NCBI RefSeq assembly: GCF_905220565.1 | Contig: NC_059408.1 | Span: 12,400,508 to 12,464,507 of the forward strand | Reading direction: 5' to 3' | From: Melitaea cinxia | Taxonomy: Eukaryota; Arthropoda; Insecta; Lepidoptera; Nymphalidae | Length of the DNA stretch: 64,000 bases | In this document: positions 1-9,059 of the stretch, piece by piece | Numbering within the stretch: position 1 is the first letter of the stretch | Layout: the number at the start of each line of letters is the position of its first letter | The notes under the pieces: generated by a model | What the model saw: only the letters and a program-made list of their open reading frames with translations | Told to the model about the DNA's origin: nothing | The model's database searches: none | Made by a program: the position numbers and the translations under genes

Positions 1-560
1 TCGTTTCAAAATTTCAATTTGATGTATATCCTTAGTTTTGACATAAAATGGTTTTTTTGTTAATTTAATTTGCCCCCCCCTAAGGGAGGAAGGATGAAAG
101 GCTGACTCTGTAAGGAACTATTTACAGTAATAAAATTATTTTTGAATACTTTTTATTTATGCGTGTTTTTAACTTAAATGTACAACCTTACATAACCATA
201 AATACATACTAGTAATCAAACAATAATTTTGATTTAATGATTGATAATTTTGATCGAATTAATTTATTAATTTATTTATTCTTTATTATCAATTATTTAA
301 TTATTTTAACGTTACTAGTTGTTCTTAATAAAGAAAGTCAGTTGTAATCGATGTATGAAAGAGTTATTTACGCCTTGGCTGATTTCATTTTGACTATCTT
401 GGTTTCGTTGTGTTCATACTTTTATTTTAAAAGCATTGGAAGTAAAAAAGAAAGAAAAGAGACTTAGAATGTTAAGGAATATAGTCGAAGAAGTCACAAG
501 TTTTGATTTTTGATTTTGTGAATTTTTTTTATAAGGAATTAAAAACACTTATTATAGATT
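1..560. other. AT-rich DNA, no gene seen
   Basis: Simple AT-rich sequence with a short C-run near 73-80. I see no open frame with coding character and no recognisable repeat. Confidence 0.5.
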
Positions 561-647
561 TTGTTTTCTCTTTCGTTGTTTGTTTCTTTTTTGTTACGTT
601 CTCATTGTGGTATATTTCAGAAAGCAGTAAATTTGACTCAAATTTTC

Positions 648-758
648 ACTAGCCCGTTGGCGCAGTTTGTAGTGGTCCTGCTTTCTGTTTCGCGGGTGAG
701 GCTTCGATTTTCGCCTGAGTCTATAATGTGTAATATTGCAAATATTTCTATTTATAAA
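648..758 (+). mobile_element. tRNA-derived SINE fragment (family C)
   Basis: The head carries an A-box-like GTTGGCGCAGTTTGTAGTGG and a decayed B-box region, then a CCTGAGTCT stretch. The same order is found reversed at 1866-2014 and 40548-40674. The copy runs almost directly into the Helitron that starts at 763. Confidence 0.6.
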
Positions 759-762
759 TTTA

Positions 763-967
763 CTAGCTGGCCCCGCAAACGTTGTTTTGCCATATATGTT
801 ATTAACCCCCTTAATCCTCCCCCCTTTTAACTTAGGGGTATGAAAAATAGATGTTGTTCCATTCTCAGACCTACTCAATATGAGCACGAAATTTCATGAG
901 AATAGGTGAAGCCGTTTCGGAGGAGTTTAACTACAAACACCGCGACACGAGAATGTTATATATTAGA
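763..967 (-). mobile_element. Short non-autonomous Helitron
   Basis: On the minus strand the element starts TCTAATATATAACATTCTCG and ends GGGGCCAGCTAG. It sits between A and T host bases, as Helitrons do. The 205-bp body has no helicase frame, so it is non-autonomous. Open frames overlapping it are chance. Confidence 0.65.
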
Positions 968-1427
968 TATATTATGTACTATGCTATGTATATTTATATA
1001 AAAAAAATCATTTGGCTATATCAGTCAGCTATAACCAATAATAATACAGGCATTAAGTTGTTTACTGTAGAAACAGACAGTCGTGTGTGTATGTTATATG
1101 ATTAAAAAAAAAAAAGAATTGGATTTCAATTTTTTTCTAAAGGGTATTTGTTACACATCATGTATTTTGTTACAGCAATAAAAAAAAATATCTTGCTATA
1201 AACATACTTCGAACGTGTTTGTTAAATATAATGTTACGTCAATGTTACTAATTTCGAAAAAAAAAATTAAAGCAAATACAATAAAACACAAAATAATAAT
1301 CAAGGAAAAGTTTCCAAAACTCGTATTTATTGAACATTGTTTATTTTTGTAACTATTTGACTGTATTTAAATATGAAACTCCGTTTTATATTGTTTGTTG
1401 CAATATTATCAACCTGTATACCGGCGG
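968..1427. other. AT-rich DNA with a possible poly(A) signal
   Basis: Mostly A/T runs. On the minus strand AATAAA lies at 1331-1326, about 100 bases beyond the stop of the candidate exon at 1428-1535, and could be its polyadenylation signal. Nothing else is recognisable. Confidence 0.4.
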
Positions 1428-1535
1428 TTACGGTACATTGTCCTTCGAATGGTGGGCGTTAGAACTCGCCCACGCCTCGGACACGCCGTTCGAACGAAGC
1501 ATATTGGAATCGTGTAGGAACTTCGCGTCGATCAG
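1428..1535 (-). CDS. Candidate terminal exon, gene unknown
   Basis: A GC-rich island stands out from the AT-rich surroundings. Read on the minus strand, a pyrimidine-rich stretch ending TATCAG gives a good splice acceptor just before an open frame of 35 codons and a TAA. The product starts LIDAKFLHDS and ends HHSKDNVP. Most codons end in G or C. An AATAAA follows about 100 bases after the stop, as expected for a last exon. I do not recognise the protein. The plus strand is also open here (ending RNFASIS before TGA) with GC-rich third positions, but it has no nearby upstream acceptor AG. It could equally be a conserved non-coding island. Any upstream exons would lie further right in or beyond this window; none was identified. 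Confidence 0.3.
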   Translation of the reverse strand: MIDAKFLHDSNMLRSNGVSEAWASSNAHHSKDNVP

Positions 1536-1865
1536 CTGATACAACGGTGAAATATGAAATTCTATCAAATTTTTATATTCTTTATTGCACTTAAAATTTT
1601 GTACAGTTAATCGTTTTAAATTTTTTTTAGAAACGGCAAAAATCAAAATAAATAAAATTTTCCTCTATATAATATTAATATATGCTAAACGATGTACTAA
1701 ATGGATTGTTATGTATTAATTTTTTATCTTAGTATAAATTGATATTTAGTATATTATACTATATACAAATATACATACAAATTATATATAACATTGTCTC
1801 GACGAGCTTTAATTGACCTGTTTATAAACCCATCTAAAATAAACCTCTTGTCAACTACATATATT
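1536..1865. other. AT-rich DNA, nothing recognised
   Basis: Low-complexity A/T sequence with no open frame of interest. Confidence 0.5.
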
Positions 1866-2014
1866 TTTTTGATAAATCGACAAAGAAATAATAGATATAT
1901 AAATAAATACAAAGATTATACTCGGACTCAGGCGGGAATCGGACCCATAACCCTTAGATCAGAAAGCGGGGTCACTATAAACTGCGTTAACGGGATCAGA
2001 ATTAACTACAAATA
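1866..2014 (-). mobile_element. tRNA-derived SINE fragment (family C)
   Basis: Minus-strand relative of the copies at 648-758 and 40548-40674. The B-box region reads GGGTCCGATTCCCGCC followed by TGAGTCCGAGTATAAT on the minus strand, with an A-box-like head at about 1990-2010. Confidence 0.6.
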
Positions 2015-2911
2015 TTATCGAAATCGAATCGATTTACGCATTCGATCAAGTTAGAAACAATTTTTCAGTTATTAATAAAAATATAGTTTAGGTCAATTTT
2101 GTGTGAATTCTAATTTTTAACAGCTTTTAAAATTAAATTAATTATTATTGGGCAAAAGTCCCATTAAGTATAATAATCACAAATATACACACAAATACAT
2201 GTTTCACAAATTCTCCTGAGATCTTGAATTGAATCGATTGTTTACCGTGAACAAAAACATATTAATATTAAACTTTACACAATGGAATTACTTATTCAAA
2301 ATTATAATATGAACATTAACTTTTGGAAATCAAATTGTAACGTTTTTTTTTGTTTCTACTGAATTATAGTAACAAAGATCCAATTATGCCCTATAGAAAC
2401 GAAGTCATAAACAAATGAATAAACATTAGTATCTTTGTGTACTATATCTGAAATTCATTCCGCCACAGGTACTTCAAAAATAATAGCTAATTTTGTGATA
2501 ACATAAGCACCAGAAACAATTCTACCTTCTTACATAAGATTATGGAAATAGGTTGAAATAAGTAGCAAGTCCCATACCAAATGATATTCTATTCCGCTCG
2601 CAGACCATAAATACGTCTTAGCGTCGATTCGGAGTAACGGCAGAATGTAAAATCCGACATGCACATACATACATATATGATTACGTCGCATGATTTGTTA
2701 ACGAAGTCATATTTTATTGAGATCACTGTCAAGGAAGTATTGTATGAAAGTAAATAAGTTTACTTCTCAGTTCTATCGCCTCTCTCGATTATTTTCTATA
2801 TATTCTGTATACGACATTTGTATGATATTATACAAATTATACAATATAAACTGCGATAGTATTTAAGCAAATATTATAACGTAGACATGCAGAGTGTATT
2901 TGATTCATATT
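2015..2911. other. AT-rich DNA, nothing recognised
   Basis: No coding-like frame and no repeat shared with the rest of the window was found. Confidence 0.45.
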
Positions 2912-2947
2912 TAATATCCTAATATTACTTAATATCCTAATATTACT
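2912..2947. repeat. 18-bp perfect tandem duplication
   Basis: TAATATCCTAATATTACT occurs twice back to back. Confidence 0.95.
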
Positions 2948-3131
2948 CTCGTTAAGGCTTCGAAATGACCGTTTTTACCTTGCTCAATCTATAGGTAATG
3001 TAGCTCTTAAACCATTTGACACGTCACTTATAAAGAAAGGCACGATTTAACAAAAAAAAAGTATGTGTGTCAGCTCCGACATACGACTAGAGTATACACC
3101 TTCAGATCGACTGTATGAATAGGCACAAAAA

Positions 3132-4001
3132 CCAGCCAAATGCGAATGGGACTGGCGCACGAAGGGTTCCGTAGCGACTAAGTAAAATATTTAGATAACA
3201 TTTTTTGTCTAGATTGTCAATGGAGAGAAATATGATAGGAGTAAAAAAGGGGGAAAGAAAGCGAAATATCGAGATTAGGAAAAAAACCAGGATACGGGAC
3301 GTCGCCACAAAAATAAAAAGACTAAAATGGAAGTGGTCGGGACACACGATTAGAGGAAAGGACAAGTGGAGCAAAATAGTTACACAATGGTACCCAAGGG
3401 AAGGTAAAAGAAAAAGAGGTAGACAACAAAAAAGGTGGGATGATGATATCAGACAGGTTGTAGGTACAACATGGAGTAGGGTGGCCAGAGAGAGATTAGA
3501 ATGGAATAGGTTGGAGGAGGCCTTTGTCGATTGGCAAACGGACTTACAGAAAATTAAAAAACGTCATATGTGTGAATAATTTTAACATAATTGTAAATTT
3601 AATGTCCGAATAAAGGCTTTTTTATTTTATTTATTTTATTTTTTTTGTCTAAATATTTTTTTTTATTTCAATTTTATTATTTATTATTAAAGTAGATATA
3701 CAATTAAATATTTTGTGAATATTGCAAGTGCCTACCTGTTACTATTTATTGATATAGAGTAAAAAAGGGCAAAAAATCGCGTTTGTTGTACGGGAGCCCC
3801 CCTTAAATATTTATTTTATTTGGTTTTTAGTATTTGCTGTTATAGCGGCAGCAGAAATAAATAATTTGTGAAAATTTAAACTGTGTAGCTATTGTGGTTC
3901 TTGAGATACAGCCTGGTGACAGACAGACGAACGGACGGACAGACAGCGAAGTCTTACTAATAGGGTTCCGTTTTCACCCTTTGGATATGGAACCCTAAAA
4001 A
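3132..4001. repeat. Repeat P inserted into Q
   Basis: Bounded on the left by CCAGCCAAATGCGAATGGGA with AGGGTTCCGTAGCG, and on the right by ATATGGAACCCTAAAAA. The near-inverted GGGTTCC and GGAACCC ends and the A-run shared with the host site mark it as a discrete insertion. I remember this sequence as very common in Lepidoptera but cannot name its class with confidence. It is itself split by the RTE fragment at 3212-3640. Confidence 0.65.
3212..3579 (+). pseudogene. RTE-like LINE endonuclease/reverse transcriptase, C-terminal fragment
   Basis: The translated frame has the C-terminal signature of lepidopteran RTE-like retrotransposon proteins: LKWKWSGHTIR, then WYPREGKRKRGRQQKRWDDD, then TWSRVARERLEWNRLEEAFV, and a stop at 3577-3579. 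Full-length elements carry an endonuclease and a reverse transcriptase upstream; both are missing, so this is a 5'-truncated dead copy. The insertion extends to about 3640 with an AATAAA and a T-rich tail. It is flanked by TTTTTTGTCTA at 3201-3211 and 3641-3651, an 11-bp target-site duplication. The frame is open across the fragment, so the insertion may be fairly young. Confidence 0.85.
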
Positions 4002-4323
4002 GGCATATTAGTGTTAGAAAAAGATTAATACCATATCAAATGGTACATAAACAAATCAAATAACGCCATCTTTCGAAACCCTATTGGGTTAACAAAAATG
4101 TAACGAGGTCATTCGTTTAGTAGATTTTACTCCTCATATTTTTTAACTTATATTTAAAAAAAAAAATTGGCAGAGATATTGCAGTTGGATGTTCGAACCT
4201 TAGGATAGGGATGCATAGGCAGTAAGAGACTTTTTGTATAGGTTGGTTGGACCCAATAAAATCACCGAAAAAACTGTATGATTATCACTTTTTACTGTAT
4301 TTGTGGTTTATACGCGAATTCTG

Positions 4324-4390
4324 GTCGTTGGCGACATATCGGTGGCGACACGTCGGTAGCGAGAAGTCGGTGGCAGATTATCGGTCCGCT
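4324..4390. repeat. 14-bp tandem repeat
   Basis: About 4.7 imperfect units of GTCGGTGGCGACAC, distinctly GC-rich within AT-rich DNA. Confidence 0.85.
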
Positions 4391-4638
4391 GGAGGCTAAT
4401 GACGAAATAAGTTAGTGCCCCACTCAGATAACCGCAGCTATGATACAATCTCTACGTTAATTTAAATTGTGCTCGCTTATTTTACTGTAATTGTAGACTA
4501 ACAAAATTGTGATATTTGATAATAGTTAATATTGTTTAAGCTTGAATATTCCACGTAAATGTATTGATATAAATGTTATATATTTAAGGCAAGAGTCTTT
4601 TAATTGTTAGTTTTTGCAAATTTTATGATCTAACAGAC
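4391..4638. other. AT-rich DNA, nothing recognised
   Basis: No repeat or coding signal identified. Confidence 0.4.
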
Positions 4639-4705
4639 TTTTTAAATATCATATCAAAATCGATCGTTCCAGCGGGGATCAAACCTGCATCTCCGACTGA
4701 CTCTC
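4639..4705 (-). mobile_element. Fragment of the tRNA-like element seen at 7235-7341
   Basis: On the minus strand a T-arm-like AGGTTTGATCCCCGCTGGAA is followed by ATTTTGATATGATATTTAAAA. The same two blocks occur in the same order at 7290-7338, so this is a truncated second copy. Confidence 0.6.
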
Positions 4706-5149
4706 TAAAGATAATATAAAATATTACGTTTTAATATATCAGTACAAAGATCGTATCTCCTAATTATTGCTTATAATACAAAGCTATGCTAATGCGAAGT
4801 ATTACAATTATAATATAGATACATTTTCATTCTCTACTTCAAGCCTTAACACTTCGGTATATGCTTGTGTATGTCTATATGTTTACAAGTATACAACATA
4901 CGTATCTGAAACATGTAACAGAGAGTTAGAAATGTTATTTATGTAGTGGTAAATAACAATCAGCACGCACTAACGCGTCGTGTGTCAACATCTCGTGAAT
5001 CAACATAAATCTAGCACGTGCGGGCTTGCGCTGCGAGCTTGATTGTACTCTAAATACATATTATTTGGAATAGTCTGTCTGTGTCAGCTAATTTTATATT
5101 ATCTAATTAAATTGAACAAAAGTTTTTGTTAATATATTTCTCAACGATA
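4706..5149. other. Unannotated DNA
   Basis: AT-rich with a modest GC patch near 4960-5040. No coding frame or known repeat seen. Confidence 0.4.
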
Positions 5150-5159
5150 ATTCCTAAAA

Positions 5160-5506
5160 ATGCTATTGGTGCTGTGTGGCTACGGCACTAAATAATTTAG
5201 CCACCCCCTCTCTTCCCGTGGGTGTCGTAAGAGGCGACTAAGGGATAACAAGGTTCCACAACTACCTTGGAACTTAAGAAGCCGACCGATGGCGGGATAA
5301 CCATCCAACTGCTGGCTTTGAAATACACAAGCCGAAGACGGGCAGCAGCGTCTTCGGTGCGACAAAGCCAGTACTGCGGTCATCAACCCGCCTGCCCAGC
5401 GTGGTGACTATGGGCAAAACACATGAGTTCACGTTATTTTTGGCGTCAACTTGTGGAGGCCTATGTCCAGCAGTGGACTGTATTGGCTGTAATGGTGATA
5501 ATGATG
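5160..5506 (+). mobile_element. 0.3-kb retroposon, family V
   Basis: Contains the block starting GCTGTGTGGCTACGGCAC and ending GGCCTATGTCCAGCAGTGG, GGCTGTAATG and a short TGA-rich tail. It is flanked by ATTCCTAAAA at 5150-5159 and 5507-5516, a 10-bp target duplication. Related copies are at 31042, 32639, 46731, 59098 (+), 37708 and 58441 (-). Short open frames across it recur in every copy and are shadows of the repeat. Confidence 0.85.
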
Positions 5507-5516
5507 ATTCCTAAAA

Positions 5517-6799
5517 CAAGGTATGATAAGTAAATTGAAAAGAAAATTGTTATAGAATATTATTGTGCTATTGTGGTATTATAATTGTTCTTTTTTATTT
5601 CAGTTGAAGAGTTTTTATTACATATGAATATAATTTAGGATATGATCAACAATTAGGATATTACAAAAGTAGAGCCAAAGCCTGCAAAAACTGCATGCCT
5701 TGTCATAATTTTTAGCATGATATGAGATTAAAAATTATATTTCATAGAAAATTAGTTTATACGGACAAAACCATGAGGCTCTCCGAGAAGTTATCTATAT
5801 GATAGATACTAAGAAATGATAGTTGGGTGGGGTTAAGTGTGTTAATTGCGTTGTTTTTGTTAAATGATAAATGCATGTCGTATTTACATTTCGCAAGATC
5901 TGTTCTGTTTTGTAAATCGTATATTATAAATAAATTTTTTTAATACTCTACTTTGTGAAAATTAGGAAAAATCACGTTAATATGTCGGGTTCTCTATTGT
6001 TCTTGAATCATTACATTATTGTATGGGTTCCCTACTGTTCTTGAATCAATATATGATTTGTATCAATATATTATTAAGTTTTTAGGTCAATAACCTATAT
6101 TTGCATATGTTATGACTCGTTACAAGTGTAAATAGGAATTTTAACAAGCTCATCGTGCGAGATATGTGCCAGTTTATTTGTGTATACAAAGTCGCCTGTC
6201 ATCAGTCTGCTATGAGTTACTAACGCACGTCTAAATTATTGTTCGGTTATGCATATGTGGGAGAAACTACTCGTTAGGAAGTCTGATTGATGTATTTCCT
6301 TTAAATATATACAGTATTTATGAATGTTTCTAATAGACTGGCTTTTGTTGTTTTTATTTATTTTGCATGCGACTTGAAGATGTTGTACGATTTCCGTTGC
6401 TGCTGGTTTAATGTTGAAGCTTTGTTGGAATTATGTTATCAGATTATTGTGAGTTGTGTCATTGTGTGTGTGACTTTTATAACACAATTTATTAGTTACT
6501 AATTTATAAAATTTATCGACCATTTTTATAAATGGAATAACTCCATTTCTACACTGTATCCGGATGAAACCTGTACAAGATTTTAAGTTGTGTGTGCTTT
6601 CGAGTTGACTTCGGTTTGCTTTCGAGAAGTTGAGTAGGAGATGTTTATTTATTTTTAAATATTACGTATTTTTATAAAATTAATATCATCTATAATATTT
6701 AGTATAACTTTAAAATCGCTCTGGAGTAGTAGTGTTTGGTAGGCGCCTAAAATACTGACGTTTTGTGGTTTAGATTCACTCTCTCGGAACTTGGAGATG
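5517..6799. other. Unannotated DNA with a 24-bp imperfect direct repeat
   Basis: The motif GGGTTCYCTAYTGTTCTTGA occurs at 5987-6010 and again at 6025-6048 with two mismatches. Otherwise no coding or repeat signal is seen. Confidence 0.4.
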
Positions 6800-6948
6800 A
6801 CGTCAAGCTGTCGGTGATAGCGATCGTTACTTATAGTAGGGGATATATCCGCCAACCCGCACGGGAGCAGCGTGGTGGATTAAGCTCTAATCCTTCTTCT
6901 AGATGGAGAAAGAGGGCAATGCTTAGCAGTGGGATGTTATAGGCTGAT
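6800..6948 (+). mobile_element. SINE family A, 3' half
   Basis: Plus-strand relative of the 3' half of the SINE at 49793-50136. It carries TAGCGATCGTTAC, the ATATATCCGCCAACCCGC block, GAGCAGCGTGGTGGATTAAG and the tail GCAGTGGGATGTTATAGGCTGA. The tRNA-like head is missing, as in a 5'-truncated copy. Confidence 0.75.
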
Positions 6949-6975
6949 TTGTAACGTATTGTACATCTTAAGTAC

Positions 6976-7352
6976 AAACTTTGGTTATACCTACGATTTT
7001 ATTTTTGTGTTACCCCCACATTAGGAATTCTAAACATTTTTTGAATATCATATCAAAAATGGTAATGGTATTAATAATAGCATGGTGTCGTCTCCTGTCA
7101 AAGATTTTCATTGTAATATGAAACTTTGAATAGTTACGGGTCTCTGTAAAGAACTCACTATAGACGGCGCCACGGTTCGCTTAAACCGAAAATAAAAAAT
7201 CATCATATCAAGAATTTCGCTCTAGCAGGTACATCGTTCCATAGCTTAATTGGCTAGAGCGCCACGACACGACACGGTCAGACGGAGACGCGGGTTCGAA
7301 TCCCGCTGGAGCGGTCAATTTTTGATATGATATTCAAAAAACTTTGGTTATA
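6976..7352. mobile_element. Unclassified element with target duplication, inverted repeats and a tRNA-like segment
   Basis: AAACTTTGGTTATA (14 bp, perfect) occurs at 6976-6989 and 7339-7352 and looks like a target duplication round about 350 bp. Inside is a perfect 24-bp inverted repeat (7037-7060 and 7318-7341, core GAATATCATATC). A complete tRNA-like fold lies at 7235-7313 near the right end. SINEs normally carry the tRNA part at their 5' end, so this layout is unusual. There is no coding frame. Confidence 0.6.
7235..7314 (+). other. tRNA-like sequence inside the element
   Basis: The acceptor arms CGTTCCA (7235-7241) and TGGAGCG (7307-7313) pair over 7 positions including a wobble. The D-stem is GCTT/GAGC. 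The T-arm GCGGG-TTCGAAT-CCCGC is perfect. Pol III A box TAGCTTAATTGG and B box GGTTCGAATCC are present. The middle between D-arm and T-arm is about six bases too long for a normal anticodon arm plus variable loop, so I read it as tRNA-derived and not as a working tRNA gene. Confidence 0.6.
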
Positions 7353-8858
7353 ATTAAGAGTGGTGTGCATTGTATATGTACAAGCATAGTTTAGAAAAAG
7401 TTAACCCAATGTCTGGTATTTTTCCTTTACTTAAATGGTAGATATTCCTTAATGTAGTGTGTTTACATTCTTAAACAAAGACCCATTACAATGTAACATA
7501 TATCCAATTAGCTAATACTTGTAAATTTATTATTTTGTTAAAAATTAATTATAAGTTTTTCTTTTTCAGTCCCGTAAGAAAATATTTAAAAACTTCGGAT
7601 CAAAATTCATTCCCTTTAATTTACCACCCGTTTCTTGTTCGTTGATTATAACAATTAAAACTTATTTAATTCCTGTAAATGCCCACTCTAATTATAAACA
7701 AGTCTTGTTCCTTTAATCAAGAAAACAATCGAACATTAGTATTATAATATTTAAATAGGGCACAATGCGATTTACATGGGGCTTATTGTACATTCGTTGT
7801 TTCGTATTTGTTATTCCATTTGTAGGCACAGCCTAGGTGTTACCGGGTGTTACCGGGTGTTAACGTATTTACCTAATCAAGTAACCGTACGTGACCGAAA
7901 TGAGTCAGATGGGGCATGGACCAGTGCTGAGCAAACAGCTAGATGTTAGCGTAAACATATTGAGGAACTGGTCGCGATATTGCGAGTGCCAATTGCTTGT
8001 TGATTGTTGTTTATTTTTGTTATGGAGACATGGAGTATCGCTGTCGAGTTTGAATGATGTGATGTTTTATTTTTCATGTTTATTTAATAAGTGTATTCAA
8101 TAGTCACGCAGTGTAAATATATATATATATATTTTATTAATAATTTTATAGAGTTCACAAAGATGGTATAAATTTGGTTTGCTAGAATCTTTTAATGAGT
8201 ACATTATTGATTATTTGAAGAAGTTTTTTTTACTTTACTAGATTAGAAAAAAAAAACTACTTTACTAGAATAAACTAAAAATGTTTGTTTGGTATGTTTG
8301 TCTGTTTGTAATTATAAAAAAAATTGTGTTATCTGATTAAATATTTATCATTCTTTTCGATGTAGCGTTAAGTAATATATAGGTACACATAATGTATAAC
8401 ATTTACAATATAGTCTGAACATTTTAATAAAAATCTATAAACCACATATTTTCTTTCACAGACCCATTTCAAATCGACGTTATAATAACAAAATGATACC
8501 AAGTGAGATATATATGTATATATTAAACACGAACACGCGAGCCATCCCATGTATATTTATATCTATATAGACCATCTATCGTGAGAGCATAATATCTTTG
8601 AGTCAAACTCGATCCTATTCGTTATCATAAACTTGTAAATGCAAATCAATTCAGTCCACATCTACTCCGGCGAGCTATAAATAACGAACTTTTGATTAGA
8701 AAACCTTCTATTACTATGTATATTCATATGAAAATTAATTGGTTGCAAGCGTTAATGAATTACGGGGTAAGAATTCTGGTTTCGTTATTTATGATGCATG
8801 GTGTTTATGATCAGTTGTTATTTTGAGACACTACTTTAGTTAAAGTTAAAACAGGTGG
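7353..8858. other. Unannotated DNA with a small tandem repeat
   Basis: GTGTTACCGG is repeated about 2.7 times at 7837-7864, and a short TA run lies near 8117-8132. No coding-like frame is convincing. Confidence 0.4.
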
Positions 8859-9059
8859 TTAGTGGGTTTTTGGATCAGCGCGTTTTTCGGACAATGTTGC
8901 TGAATCGGTTTTGGTTCTAGAAATATCTCCAGTGACATACTTCTTAGTTATGTGCCAGATAGGCCAGAATGAAATGCCTGTTGTAGGATCTTCCATTTTC
9001 AAGTAGCATTTATTAATGGAAACGCCAGCGTTATGCAAGTGTCCAGTTTTTGGTAGCAT
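8859..9059 (-). other. Open frame of 66 codons, function unknown
   Basis: The minus-strand frame starts MLPKTGHLHNAG and has mixed, protein-like composition (KMEDPTTGISFWPIW) rather than the K/N/I/Y bias of AT-rich chance frames. A TAA lies two codons upstream in frame. I recognise no domain and see no neighbouring exon. It could be a decayed transposon piece or chance. Confidence 0.15.

Larger units (their letters stand above)
3050..4144. repeat. Dispersed repeat Q, interrupted copy
   Basis: The flanks (about 3050-3131 and 4002-4144) match the copy at 52950-53176. Shared landmarks are CCTTCAGATCGACTGT, AATAGGCACAAAAA, a CATATCAAATG motif and TTCGTTNAGTAGATTTTA. The second copy lacks the 870 bases in the middle, so the middle is an insertion. 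Class unknown; no coding potential seen. Confidence 0.7.

Noticed and set aside
594..887. 97-codon minus-strand frame
   Set aside because: It crosses the SINE C fragment and the Helitron at 763-967.
7235..7314. A functional tRNA gene
   Set aside because: Acceptor, D and T arms are good, but the anticodon-variable region is too long and the segment is inside a mobile element.
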